Position numbers and translations under genes: made by a program. The notes beneath the pieces were generated by a model that saw only the letters and a program-made list of their open reading frames with translations, did no database searches and was not told the DNA's origin. A stretch of DNA of 64,000 nt from Elymus sibiricus (lineage: Eukaryota > Streptophyta > Magnoliopsida > Poales > Poaceae): NCBI GenBank assembly GCA_039707655.1, contig CM077666.1, positions 395,021,886 through 395,085,885 of the forward strand. The letters run 5' to 3'. This document shows positions 1 through 11,353 of this stretch, one piece after another. Each line of letters begins with the position of its first letter. Position 1 is the first letter of the stretch.

Positions 1-627
1 CTGTGTCGTGCAAGCGTGAGGGATTCCCGCTGTAGGGTTTGCAATATGTTCATAATTCTCTTATAGTGGGCGGCTAGAGTGACAGAAGCTTACACCCGAG
101 TAAGGGGGTTGTTGCGTATGGGAGTAAGGAGGACTTGTTACTTAATGCTATGGTTGAGTTTTACCTTAATGATCTTTGGTAGTTGCAGATGCTTGCTAGA
201 GTTCCAATCAAAAGTGCATATGATCCAAGTACAGAAAGTATGTTAGCTCATGCCTCTCCCTCATATAAAATTGCAATAATGATTACCGGTCTAGTTATCG
301 ATTGCCTAGGGACAAATCCTTTTCTTGTGTTACAAAAGCTTTCTACTAAACAACTAACTTTTATTATCTTGCAAATTACTCATAGTTTTATTCTCGCAAA
401 GTACTCCTAGTTTTATTCTTGCAAAGTAGTTCTAGCATTACATCTACAAAGTTCTTCTAGTTTAATACTTGTTCTAGGTAAAGCAAATGTTAAGTGTGCG
501 TAGAGTTGTATCGGTGGTCGATAGAAATTGAAGGGAATATTGATTCTACCTTTAGCTCCTCGTTGGGTTCGACACTCTTATTTATCGAGAAAGGCTACAA
601 CTGATCCCCTATACTTGTGGGTTATCA
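1..627 (+). mobile_element. 3' end of an LTR (Gypsy-type, plus orientation), truncated by window start
   Basis: The last ~100 bp (GGGTTCGACACTCTTATTTA, then CCCCTATACTTGTGGGTTATCA ending at 627) match the terminus of a common Triticeae LTR. The reverse complement of 43493-43560 has a clearly related terminus. Three more bases (AGA) follow as they do in relatives, but no PBS is visible, so the element is cut here. A 75-codon open frame at 183-410 has no recognisable features and is not called. Family name not assigned. Confidence 0.6.
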
Positions 628-840
628 AGAATTAGCATCACACATGGTTATTTCACGAAAACTGTGTGCAATGCGCGAGTCATTGCACACGATTAAAAAT
701 AAAAAAACTGTGTGTGATGTAAATGCCATCACACACAATTGGCTCCAAAAAAATGTGTGCAATGTGGGGGGTCATTGCTCACATTTGTTCTACCCAAACC
801 GTGTGCAATGTGTGATCTTAACGACGCGTTAATTAGTCCT
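628..840. repeat. Hairpin motif array at the left side of a DNA-transposon-like segment
   Basis: Three foldback units lie side by side: GTGTGCAATG 664-673 with CATTGCACAC 681-690; GTGTGTGATG 710-719 with CATCACACAC 727-736; GTGTGCAATG 755-764 with CATTGCTCAC 773-782. A half unit lies at 801-810. Spacers are 7-8 bp and unit spacing about 46 bp. Related motifs recur at 12110-12190 and 13208-13262. Such arrays are typical of subterminal transposase-binding regions of class II elements. The exact terminus and superfamily cannot be fixed because the left end abuts the LTR fragment. Confidence 0.5.
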
Positions 841-1062
841 AAAATCAGCTAGACGGTAATCAATTTACTATGATCCCTTTTTCATAAACAAACATAATAG
901 AAAGCATCATGCATGTTCAAAATCCACTATATGATTTATTGCCAACAGGTCGCTAACATCAACATGTTTCAAGCTTTGTCATACAACATATACAAGTGCA
1001 AATGTACTATCTCACATCACATGACAGCCAACACATACAACTAGCAATCACATCTAATTACG
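841..1062. other. AT-rich spacer downstream of the B3-like relic
   Basis: AT-rich sequence with no reading frame or repeat that I can support. On the minus strand it lies just 3' of the B3-like gene's stop codon and may be its 3' untranslated region. Confidence 0.3.
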
Positions 1063-1885
1063 TCATAAAGCTTCGTCAGTCTCTTGTTCATAGATGACAT
1101 CAACTGCCAAACCTTCTAAGATTTCTTGTTGTATCTCATCCTAAAAAACCAAGAGAAAAGGGTGACAAGGTCAAAAGAAGTACATGACTACATTTCTATT
1201 TTAAGTTAAAGGTAGCGATTTAATCATTCAACACTACAGAAGTTAGTGACTTATCAGTTAACAGTAGTTATTTGATGGTGCTTCAATTACACCAACTAGA
1301 GGGAATGTTAGTTAAAATAAAAGAAAATGCAATGTATTTGAACAAAACAAGCAAGTTCTAGTGATGGAAACAATAGAAACTGTAGTTAGATACAACATCT
1401 AGAAAACTGCTGAAGCGGAAGGCGAATATTGAGCCTTGAATGATGTTGAAGGTCCTTGCAACTTTAGGCCGGTGCCTGTGGATGATTGACCACCCATCCT
1501 TCGTCCTCTTGAGGAAGACTCCAATATTGTACCGTGGGTGTTGTATGAATACCTTCCTCGCCTCTTGACCATACAGGTGGTTTGAGAGGTAATGATCGGT
1601 GAACTGCTTTGGAAAGGCCTGAAAACAAAGATATGCATAAATATCTTCTCTAAATTTTGAAATTGCATAAAGGAATAAAAAACAAGGTATAAGAGTTAGT
1701 ACCATCCTGTAGTTGACTGATGTCTTCTTCATTGTGCAGACAAAGATCTTGTTGTTTTTTGTCGCTAGTTTCTTTATCCTAACAATCTTTCTAAGTTTCT
1801 TGACTTGACTAATATTCATGGACATCTCATTTCCCCATATGCAAAATGGGTCGAACAGTGGGTCAAAACCTCTGATAGCAGGACC
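1063..1885 (-). pseudogene. B3 DNA-binding-domain gene fragment (3 exons)
   Basis: Minus-strand gene piece with consistent splice signals. Exon A is about 1885-1703, followed by donor GT at 1702-1701. Exon B is 1618-1394, preceded by TTGTTTTCAG and followed by donor GT at 1393-1392. Exon C is 1140-1063, preceded by TTTTTTAG and ending in TGA. All three join in phase. Exon B encodes a B3-like fold pattern: FPKQFTDHYLSNHLYG, then VFIQHPRYNIGVFLKRTKDG, then a W..I......VARTF.I..G.IFAFRFSSF core. B3 domains bind DNA in plant transcription factors. Exon C encodes a short acidic tail (EILEGLAVDVIYEQETDEAL). No start exon is visible upstream, so this is a partial gene, possibly captured by the surrounding transposon. 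It could instead be a transposon-borne accessory gene. The B3 call rests on motif pattern only. Confidence 0.55.
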
Positions 1886-2167
1886 TACATATGCAAGACC
1901 AAATTGTTAAAAACCTAAATATTAGAATGGTTCGTGCAATTGCACAATAATGTGTTATTAGCCAAAGGACCATGCATGTGCAAACCTCGATGGTAAACCA
2001 CAGTGCCTCCCATTGTTTCTCTACAACACATTTAAGGTAGTTATTGATCAGGTTAAGTGAGGGTTGGCATACTATCAATAAAATATATTGATGAAAAACA
2101 AACATATTGCAGATTCAGTAGATTAATTCGAGCCACATGGAAAAGCCAGGTATCCAATCCAAGCAAG
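1886..2167. other. No gene visible between the B3-like relic and the tandem duplication
   Basis: AT-rich sequence upstream (minus strand) of the B3-like exons. An additional exon could lie here, but I cannot support one. Confidence 0.3.
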
Positions 2168-2354
2168 CTTAAGAACTAGGAAATATAGCAATTGTTTATA
2201 TTTCTCATGTATTTAGTACAGCCAAATCTGGTTTATTTCTCACATGCATAACAATACAAAATTGGACCCACAACAATTGAACATTGCATTGCAGAATTGA
2301 ACCAAACAGTTAACTGAACACCACAACAAATGAACCAAATAGTTAACTGAGCAC
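2168..2354. repeat. Tandem duplication copy A (target of the copia insertion)
   Basis: This segment recurs with modest divergence at 10979-11175, including the shared strings GAACCAAACAGTTAACTGA and AACTGAGCAC. Removing the copia element leaves two head-to-tail copies with a period of roughly 240 bp. The final AGCAC (2350-2354) is the target site duplicated by the insertion. Confidence 0.75.
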
Positions 2355-4113
2355 TGTTGGAAATATGCCCTAGAGGCAATAATAAATTGGTTATTATCAT
2401 ATTTCCTTGTTCATGATAATCGTTTATTATCCATGCTATAATTGTATTGATTGGAAACTCAAATACATGTGTGGGTACATAGACAACACTGTGTCCCTAG
2501 TATGCCTCTAGTTAACTAGCTCGTTGATCAAAAGATGGTGAAGGTTTCCTAGCCATGGACATGAGATGTCATTTGATAACGAGATCACATCATTAGGAGA
2601 ATGATGTGATGGACAAGACCCAAACTGTAAACATAGCATATGATCGTGTCAGTTTATTGCTATTGTTTTCTGCATGTCAAGTATCTGTTCCTATGACCAT
2701 GAGATCATGCAACTCACTGACACCGGAGGAATACCTTGTGTGTATCAAACGTCGCAACGTAACTGGGTGACTATAAAGGTGCTCTACAGGTATCTCCGAG
2801 GGTGTCTGTTGGGTTGGCATGGATCAAGACTGGGATTTGTTACTCCATGTGACGAAGAGGTATCTCAGGGCCCACTCGGTAATACAACATCACAATGAGC
2901 CTTGCAAGCAAAGTGACTAAAAAGTTAGCCACAGGATCTTGTATTACGGAACGAGTAAAGAGACTTGCCGGTAACGAGATTGAACTAGGTATAGAGATAC
3001 CGACGATCGAATCTCGGGCAAGTAACATACCGAAGAACAAAGGGAACAGCATACGGGATTAATTGAATCCTTGACATAGAGGTTCGACCGATATAGATCT
3101 TCATAGAATATGTAGGAGCCAATATGGGCATCCAGGTCCCGCTATTGGTTATTGACCGTAGAGGTGTCTCGGTCATGTCTACATAGTTCTCGAACCCGCA
3201 GGGTCTACACACTTAACGTTTGGTGACGATTAGTATAGTTGAGTTATTGTGTTGGTGACCGAAGGTTGTTCGGAGTCCCGGATAAGATCCCGGACATGAC
3301 AAGGATCTCCGGAATAGTCCGGAGGTAAAGATTGATATATGTGATAATAGTGTTTTGATCTCCGGAAGGGTTCCGGAATTCTCCGGAAGGAGTTCCGGAT
3401 GTTTACCGAAGTGTTCGGGTACGAGAACACTTTATTTGGGCCAAGGGGTAAAGCCCACGAGGCTTTAGGAAGGTGCAAAAGGAAGTTTTGCGGAGGCCAG
3501 AGGCCAGACGCCAGGGTCCCTGGCGTCTGGGGCCAGACGCCGAGGTCCCTGGCGTCTGGTCCTGGAGTCCGAGTAGGACTCTTGCCTTGCGGGCCAAACC
3601 GACTTTGAGGAGGCTTTTTCTCCAAGTTTCGACCCCAGAGCTCAACATATAAATATAGGGGCAGGGCTAGCACACGGGACACATCAAGATTTCCCCAAGC
3701 CGTGTGCGGCAACCCTAACCCTCTAGTTCCTCCGTCATAATCTCCGTAGCGCTTGGCGAAGCCCTGCAGAGATTGTTCCTCACCACCATCACCATGCCGT
3801 CATGCTGCCGGAACTCAACCACTACTTCACCGTCGCTCGCTGGATCGAGGAGGTGAAGGCGTCATCAAGCCGTACGTGTGTTGAACGCGGAGGTGCCGTC
3901 CGTTCGGCACTAGTTCGTGATCGGTTCGAGGGACGACTTGCGATTTGGATCGCGGAGACGTTCGACTACATCAACCGCGTTTCTTAAACGCTTCCGCTTA
4001 GTGATCTACAAGGGTATGTAGATTCACTCTCCCTCTCGTAGATGCTCATCACCATGGATAGATCTTGCGTGTGCGTAGGAAAAATTTTGTTTCCCATGCA
4101 ACGTTCCCCAACA
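2355..4113 (+). repeat. 5' LTR of the copia element
   Basis: 1759 bp, TG...CA, immediately followed by the PBS. It contains an internal direct repeat near 3500-3560 built on CCAGACGCC and CCTGGCGTCTGG. Open frames on both strands recur identically in the 3' LTR (for example 160 codons at 3230-3712, minus); they are LTR by-products, not genes. Confidence 0.95.
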
Positions 4114-4114
4114 G

Positions 4115-4126
4115 TGGCATCTGAGC
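4115..4126 (+). promoter_or_regulatory. Primer binding site (initiator Met-tRNA type)
   Basis: TGGCATCTGAGC starts one base after the LTR end. The usual plant copia PBS is TGGTATCAGAGC, complementary to the 3' end of initiator methionine tRNA. Two differences suggest decay. Confidence 0.75.
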
Positions 4127-5449
4127 TAGGTCTATGCGTAGATGAGATCTCGAGTAGAACACAAACGAGTTGTGGGCGTGGGTGTATACATATTGCTTGC
4201 CGTTACTAGTTGATACTTGATTCGGCGGTACTGTGGGATGAAGCGGCTCGGACCAACCTTACTCGTACGCTTACGAGAGACCGGTTCCATCGACTGACAT
4301 GTAACTTCGTTGCATAAAGATGGCTGGCGGGTGTCTGTCTCTCCTACTTTAGTTGAATCAGTTTCAATGAAGAGGGTTCTTTTAGAAGATCAAAAAGCAA
4401 TCACTACACCACGTTGTGGTTATGCGTAGGTAAGAATCGTTCTTGCTAGATACCCATAGCAGCCACGTAAAACTTGCAACAACAATTAGAGGACGTCTAA
4501 CTTGTTTTTGCAGGGTATGTTGTGATGTGATATGGCCAATTACATGATGAGATATATGTGATGTATGAGATGATCATGTATTGTATAGAATATCACGACT
4601 TGCATGTCGATGAATACGGCAACTGGCAGGAGCCATAGAGTTGTCTTTAATTATTGTATGACCTGCGTGTCAATCATTAAGCGCTATGTAATGCTTTACT
4701 TTATCGCTAAACGTTAGCAATTGTCATGGAAGCAACAGTCGGCGCGACAACCTCATGGCGACACGTTGATGGAGATCAAGATGATGGAGATCATGGTGTC
4801 ATGCCGGTGACGATGGAGATCATGCCGGTGCTTTGGAGATGGAGATCAAAAGCACGAGTTCATGGCCATATCATGTCACTTATGATTTGCATGTGATGTT
4901 AATCCTTTTATGCATCCTATTTTGCTTAGGACGACGGTAGCATTATAGGGTGATCCCTCACTTAAATTTCAAGATAAAATTGTGTTCTCCCCGAGTGTGC
5001 ACCGTTGCTAAAGTTCGTCGTTTCGAGACACGCCGTGATGATCGGGTGTGATAGACTCTACGTTCACATACAACGGGTGCAAGCCATGTTGCACACGCAG
5101 AACACTCGGGTTAAACTTGACGAGCCTAGCATGTACAGACATGGCCTCGGAACACAAGAGACCGAAAGGTCGAACATGAGTCATTTAGTAGATATGATCA
5201 ACATGAAGATGTTCACCATTGAAACCACACTCAACTCACGTGATGATCGGACTTGAGTTGGTGGATTTGGATCATGTTACACTCGAATGACCAGAGGGAT
5301 GTCAATTTGAGTGGGAGTTTTAAGTAATATGATTAACTAAACTCATTATCATGAACATAGTCATAGTGTCTTTGCAAATTATGTTGTAGATTACTAGATC
5401 ACGCTGTAGCTCCCTCGATTTTTATATGTTCCTAGAGAAATAGAGTTGA
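4127..5449 (+). other. Copia 5' leader without clear coding capacity
   Basis: Untranslated leader of the retrotransposon. It includes a GATGGAGATCATG-like direct repeat at about 4770-4860. A short open frame at 5005-5256 has no recognisable domain. Confidence 0.5.
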
Positions 5450-6170
5450 AAGATGATGGTAGCAATATTTCGGACTGGGTCTGTGATCTGAGGATTGTCC
5501 TCAATTGCTGCACAGAAGGCTTATGTCCTTAATGCACCGCTCAGTGCACCACCCCCTCTAGCGTTGTCTGTAGATGTTGTGAACATCTGACAGGCACGTT
5601 CCGATGACTACTTAATAGTTCAGTGCGTCATGCATTACGGCTTAGAATTGAGGCTCCAAAACGTTTTGAACGTCACGGAACATATGAGATGTTCTTAGAA
5701 TTTGTAATCTCAGGCTCGTGCCCGTGTTGAGAGGTATGAGACCTCCAACAAGTTTCTTTGCCTGCAAGATGATGGAGAATAACTCAATCGTTGAGCATGT
5801 GCTCAAATTGTTTGAGTGCTACAATCGCTTGAATCGAGTGGGAGTTGATCTTCCAGATAAGATAGTGATTGATATAGTTCTCCAAGTCACTGTCACTAAG
5901 CTACTAGAGCTTCGTGATGAACTATAAAAGGCCAGAGATGGAGATAATGATCCCTGAGCTGTTCGCAATGTTTGACACCGTGAAGGTAGAAATCAAGAAG
6001 GAAGCATCAAGTATTGATGGTTAGTGAAACCACTAGTCTCGAGAAGGGCAAGGGCAAGGAGGGATACTTCATGGATGGCAAGCCAGTTGCTGCTCCAGTG
6101 AAGAAACCCAAGGTTGAACCCAAACCCGAGACAAAGTGCTTCTATTATGAGGAGAACGGTCGCTGAAGTG
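5450..6170 (+). pseudogene. Degenerate copia gag
   Basis: Frame fragments recall copia gag. DWVCDLRIVLN comes near 5475, then an open stretch at 5718-5927 with the helix-rich pattern NNSIVEHVLKLFECYNRLN and LPDKIVIDIVLQ. A basic region at ~6060-6130 is followed by KCFYYEENGR, where the CX2C zinc knuckle has lost its second cysteine. Stops and frame changes break the region repeatedly, so no Gag can be made. Gag would form the virus-like particle. Confidence 0.7.
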
Positions 6171-6194
6171 GAACAACCCTAGATACTTGGTAGA

Positions 6195-7310
6195 TAAGAA
6201 GGCTGGCAATGTCGACAGAAGTATATTTGATATACATGTTATTGATGTGTACCTTACTAGTACTCCTAGTAGCACCTGGGTATTAGATACCGGTTCGGTT
6301 GCTAAATGTTAGTAACTCGAAATAAAAGCTACGGAATAAACGGAGGCTAGCTAAGGACGAGGTGACGATGAGTGTTGGAAGTGTTTCCAAGGTTGATGTG
6401 ATCACCATCGCACGCTCTCTATACCTTCGGGATTAGTGATGAACCTAAATAAGTGTTATTTGGTGTTTGCGTTGAGCATGAACGTGATTAGATCATGCTT
6501 ATTGCAATACGGTTATTCATTTAAATTAGAGAATAATAGTTATTCTGTTTACATGAATAATACCTTCAATGGTCATGCACCCAATAAAGAGTGGTTTATT
6601 AAATCTTGATCGTAGTGATACACATGTTTATAACATTGATGCCAAAAGATGCAAAGTTAATAATGATAGTACCACATACTTATGGCACTGCTGCTAAACA
6701 TGAAGAAAACTCCATGCTGATGGATCTTTGGACTCATTCGATTTTGAATCGGCTGAGACATGCGGACCATGCCTCATGGGCAAGATGACTAAAACCCCGT
6801 TTTCCGGTATGATGGAGCGGGCAATTGACTTATTGGAAATGATACATGTTGATGTATGCAGTCCAGTGAGTATTGTAGTGTGCGGTGGATATCGTTATTT
6901 TCCTACCTTCACTGATGATTTAAGTAGATATGGGTATATTTACTTAATGACACACAAGTCTGAAATGTTTGAAAAGTTCAAACAAAATCAGAGTGAAGTT
7001 TGAGATCATCGTGACAAGAAGATAAAATGTCTACGATGTGATCGTGGAGGTGAATATCTGAGTTACGAGTTTGGTATACAACTTAAGACAATGTGGAAGT
7101 TGTTTCACAACTCACGCCACCTGGAACACCATAGTGTGATGGTGTGTCCGAACGTCGTAGTCGTGCTCTATTAGATATGGTGCGAACTATGATGTCTCTT
7201 ATCAATATTACCACTATCGTTTTAGGGCTATGCATTAGAGACAACCACATTCACTTTAAAAGGGGGCACCATATAAGTCCGTTGAGATGACACCGTATGA
7301 ATTTTTGGTT
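6195..7310 (+). pseudogene. Degenerate copia protease and integrase
   Basis: Near 6250-6290 the frame reads STWVLDTGS, the aspartic protease site (DTG). At 6728-7003 an open frame carries CGPCLMGKMTKTPF followed by LLEMIHVDVCSPV, then FTDDLSRYGYIYLM. These are the GAG-pre-integrase end and the integrase core with its first catalytic aspartates. Downstream sequence is shifted and stopped. Protease before integrase before RT is the copia order. Confidence 0.8.
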
Positions 7311-7526
7311 TGACAGAAACCTAAGCTGTCGTTTCTTAAATTTGGGGCTGCGACACTTATGTGAAAAAGAGTTTTCACCTAATGAGCTCGAACCCAAAGC
7401 GGACAAATGCATCTTCATAGAATACCCTAACGTAACAGTTGGGTAAACCTTCTATCTCAGATCCAAGCACAAAGTGTTTGTTGCTAAAAACGGGTCCTTT
7501 CTCGAGAAAGAGTTTCTTTCGAAAGA

Positions 7527-8545
7527 TTGAGTGGGAGGAAGATAATACTTGATGGGGTTGTTGAACCTTTACTTCAACCTGAGAGTAGCGCAGCGCAGAA
7601 AGATGTTTCTGTAAAGCCTACATCTGTTGAAGAGGAAGTTAATGATGATGATCATAAAGCTTCGGATCAAGTTACTATCGAACCTCGTAGGTCGACAAGG
7701 ATGCGTACTACTCCTAAGTGGTACGGCAACCCTGTTTTAGAGGTCATGTTGTTGAACAACCTTGAACCTACGAGCTATGGAGAAGCGATGATGGGCCCGG
7801 ATTCCAAGAAATGGTTAGAGGCCATGAAATCCGAGAAGGGATCCATATTGGAAAACAAAGTATAGACTTTGGAAGTATTACCTGAAGGGCGTAAGGCCAT
7901 TCAGAACAAATGGATCTTTAAAAGGAAGACGGACGCGGACGGTAATGTCACTGTCTATAAAGCTCGACTTGTGGCAAAGGGTTTATCACAAGTTCAAGGA
8001 GTTGACTACGATGAGATTTTCTCACCCGTAGCGATGCTGAAGTCTGTTGGAATTATGTTAGCAGTTGCTGCATTTTTCGATTATGAAATCTGGCAGATGG
8101 ATGTCAAAACATCGTTTCCTTAACAGTATCCGTGAGGAAAGGTTGTATGTGATACAACCGGAAGGTTTTGTCAGTCCTGAGGATGCTAAAATGTATGCAA
8201 ACTCCAGCGATCCGTCTATGGACTGGAGCAAGCATCTCGGAGTTGGAATACACACTTTGATGAGGTGATCAAAGTTTTTGAGTCTATACAAAGTTTATGA
8301 GAAACTTGTATTTACAATAAAGTGAGTGGGAGCACTATAGAATTTCTGATAAGTATATGTGGTTGACATATTGTTGTTCGGAAATGATGTAGAATTTCTG
8401 GAAAGCATAAAGGGTCGTTTGAAAGGAGTTTTTCAAAGGAAGACCTGGAATGAAGCTACTTAAATATTGGGCATCAAGATCTATAGAGATAGATCAAAAC
8501 GTCTGATAAGACTTTCAATGAGTACATACCTTGACAAGATTTTGA
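7527..8545 (+). pseudogene. Degenerate copia reverse transcriptase
   Basis: An acidic linker and PRRSTRMRTTPKWYG precede the polymerase start (EAMKSEKGSI). After an in-frame TAG at 7863-7865 the same frame continues with RKAIQNKWIFKRKTDADGNV, YKARLVAKGLSQ and DYDEIFSPVAMLKS, all RVT_2 motifs, up to MDVKTSFP (TAA at 8121-8123). At 8356-8367 the catalytic YVDD box reads YVVD, losing an essential aspartate. Missing sequence, stops and this substitution make the enzyme inactive. Confidence 0.85.
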
Positions 8546-8739
8546 AAGAGTTCAAAATGGATCAGTCAAAGAAAGAGTTCTTGCCTGATTTGTAAGGTGT
8601 GGAGTTGAGTGAGACTCAAAGCTCGACCACGGCAGAAGAAAGAGAAAGGACGAAGGTCGTCCCCTATGCCTTATCCATAGGCTCTGTATAGTATGCCATG
8701 CTGTGTACCGCACCTGATGTGTGCCTTGCCATGATTCTG

Positions 8740-9115
8740 TCAAGGGGTACAAGAGTGATCTAGGAGTGGATCACTGGACAGCGGTCAAGATTATCCTTAG
8801 TAACTGAAAGACTAAGGAAATATTTCTCGATTATGGAGATGATGAAGAGTTCGTCGTAAAGGGTTACGTCGATGCAAGCTTTAACACCTATCTGGACGAC
8901 TCTAAGTAGTAGTCAGGATACATATAGTGGAGCAGCCGTTTGGAATAGTTCCAAGTGAAGCGTGGTAGTATTTGTAGTATAACATAGAGATTTGCAAAGT
9001 ACACACGGACGTGAATGTCATAGTCCCGTTGACTAAAGACCTCTCTCACATGCAAAGCATGATCTGATCGAACCCCAGAATTCATTGGGTGTTTTGATTC
9101 ATAACAATGTAAATC
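8740..9115 (+). pseudogene. Degenerate, internally deleted copia RNase H
   Basis: Pieces of the RNase H domain remain: DLGVDHWTAVKIIL, GYVDASFNTYLDDSK (containing a catalytic-type Asp), then only scattered fragments up to the PPT. The expected central part is shortened, indicating internal deletion. Confidence 0.65.
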
Positions 9116-9150
9116 ACATGGTGATGTGAACTAGATTATTGACTCTAGTG

Positions 9151-9161
9151 CAAGTGGGAGA
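9151..9161 (+). promoter_or_regulatory. Polypurine tract of the copia element
   Basis: CAAGTGGGAGA lies directly before the 3' LTR (starting at 9163) and is the plus-strand priming site typical of plant copia elements. Confidence 0.85.
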
Positions 9162-9162
9162 C

Positions 9163-10921
9163 TGTTGGAAATATTCCCTAGAGGCAATAATAAATTGGTT
9201 ATTATCATATTTCCTTGTTCATGATAATCGTTTATTATCCATGCTATAATTGTATTGATTGGAAACTCAAATACATGTGTGGGTACATAGACAACACTGT
9301 GTCCCTAGTATGCCTCTAGTTAACTAGCTCGTTGATCAAAAGATGGTGAAGGTTTCCTAGCCATGGACATGAGATGTCATTTGATAACGGGATCACATCA
9401 TTAGGAGAATGATGTGATGGACAAGACCCAAACTGTAAACATAGCATATGATCGTGTCAGTTTATTGCTATTGTTTTCTGCATGTCAAGTATCTGTTCCT
9501 ATGACCATGAGATCATGCAACTCACTGACACCGGAGGAATACCTTGTGTGTATCAAACGTCGCAACGTAACTGGGTGACTATAAAGGTGCTCTACAGGTA
9601 TCTCCGAGGGTGTCTGTTGGGTTGGCATGGATCAAGACTGGGATTTGTTACTCCGTGTGACGGAGAGGTATCTCAGGGCCCACTCGGTAATACAACATCA
9701 CAATGAGCCTTGCAAGCAAAGTGACTAAAGAGTTAGCCACAGGATCTTGTATTACGGAACGAGTAAAGAGACTTGCCGGTAACGAGATTGAACTAGGTAT
9801 AGAGATACCGACGATCGAATCTCGGGCAAGTAACATACCGAAGAACAAAGGGAACAGCATACGGGATTAATTGAATCCTTGACATAGAGGTTCGACCGAT
9901 ATAGATCTTCGTAGAATATGTAGGAGCCAATATGGGCATCCAGGTCCCGCTATTGGTTATTGACCGTAGAGGTGTCTCGGTCATGTCTACATAGTTCTCG
10001 AACCCGCAGGGTCTACACACTTAACGTTTGGTGATGATTAGTATAGTTGAGTTATTGTGTTGGTGATCGAAGGTTGTTCGGAGTCCCGGATAAGATCCCG
10101 GACATGACAAGGATCTCCGGAATAGTCCGGAGGTAAAGATTGATATATGTGATAATAGTGTTTTGATCTCCGGAAGGGTTCCGGAATTCTCCGGAAGGAG
10201 TTCCGGATGTTTACCGAAGTGTTCGGGTACAAGAACACTTTATTTGGGCCAAGGGGTAAAGCCCACGAGGCTTTAGGAAGGTGCAAAAGGAAGTTTTGCG
10301 GAGGCCAGAGGCCAGACGCCAGGGTCCCTGGCGTCTGGGGCCAGACGCCGAGGTCCCTGGCGTCTGGTCCTGGAGTCCGAGTAGGACTCTTGCCTTGCGG
10401 GCCAAACCGACTTTGAGGAGGCTTTTTCTCCAAGTTTCGACCCCAGAGCTCAACATATAAATATAGGGGCAGGGCTAGCACACGGGACACATCAAGATTT
10501 CCCCAAGCCGTGTGCGGCAACCCTAACCCTCTAGTTCCTCCGTCATAATCTCCGTAGCGCTTGGCGAAGCCCTGCAGAGATTGTTCCTCACCACCATCAC
10601 CATGCCGTCATGCTGCCGGAACTCAACCACTACTTCACCGTCGCTCGCTGGATCGAGGAGGTGAAGGCATCATCAAGCCGTACGTGTGTTGAACGCGGAG
10701 GTGCCATCCGTTCGGCACTAGTTCGTGATCGGTTCGAGGGACGACTTGCGATTTGGATCGCGGAGATGTTCGACTACATCAACCGCATTTCTTAAACGCT
10801 TCCGCTTAGCGATCTACAAGGGTATGTAGATTCACTCTCCCTCTCGTAGATGCTCATCACCATGGATAGATCTTGCGTGTGCGTAGGAAAATTTTTGTTT
10901 CCCATGCAACGTTCCCCAACA
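9163..10921 (+). repeat. 3' LTR of the copia element
   Basis: 1759 bp, nearly identical to 2355-4113. The differences I counted are all substitutions, mostly transitions (for example ATATGCCC versus ATATTCCC near the start and GAGACG versus GAGATG near 10767). It is followed by the AGCAC target duplication. Confidence 0.95.
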
Positions 10922-10978
10922 AGCACCACATTGCACAATAGAACATACTAGAAGATAAGACAGTTAACCAAACCAAGC

Positions 10979-11175
10979 ATGCTTAACAACTTGGAAATAT
11001 AGCAATTGTATGTGTTTCTCATGTATTTAGTACAACCAAATTCGATTTATTTCTCACATGCATAATATACAAAATTGCACCCACAAGAATTGAACATCAC
11101 ATTGCAGAATTGAACCAAACAGTTAACTGAACATCACAACAAATGAACCAAACAGTTAACTGAGCACCACATTGC
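10979..11175. repeat. Tandem duplication copy B
   Basis: Second copy of 2168-2354, ending ACTGAGCACCACATTGCAC. That is the same junction into which the copia element inserted in copy A. Confidence 0.75.
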
Positions 11176-11353
11176 ACAATATATAAAATATATATACTAT
11201 AGGATCAGATTGCATAGTAACATTACATAGGACAATTGACTAGACTTTCTAAAGGAAAGGCAGGAGCAACACATGCAACAGGTAAACCAAACATGCTTAA
11301 CTGACATAGCTAGCTAGCTGAACATAGGTCCTTATAGTAAGCTAAAAAACAAG

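Larger units (their letters stand above)
2355..10921 (+). mobile_element. Complete Ty1/copia-type LTR retrotransposon, coding region decayed
   Basis: The 8567-bp element is bounded by a perfect 5-bp target site duplication AGCAC (2350-2354 and 10922-10926). Two LTRs of identical length (1759 bp) begin TGTTGGAAAT and end CCCCAACA. The internal region (4114-9162) has a PBS, relics in copia order gag, protease, integrase, reverse transcriptase, RNase H, and a PPT. It therefore belongs to Ty1/copia and resembles the BARE/Angela/WIS group by its LTR start. I counted 15 substitutions and no indels between the LTRs (about 0.85%). At 1.3e-8 substitutions per site per year, a rate commonly used for grass LTRs, that is roughly 0.3 million years. 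The coding region is far more damaged, so the copy was probably mobilised by proteins of another element. Confidence 0.93.

Noticed and set aside
3230..3712. 160-codon open frame on minus, repeated at 10038-10520
   Set aside because: Lies inside both copies of the copia LTR, with overlapping frames on both strands; explained by LTR identity, no domain.
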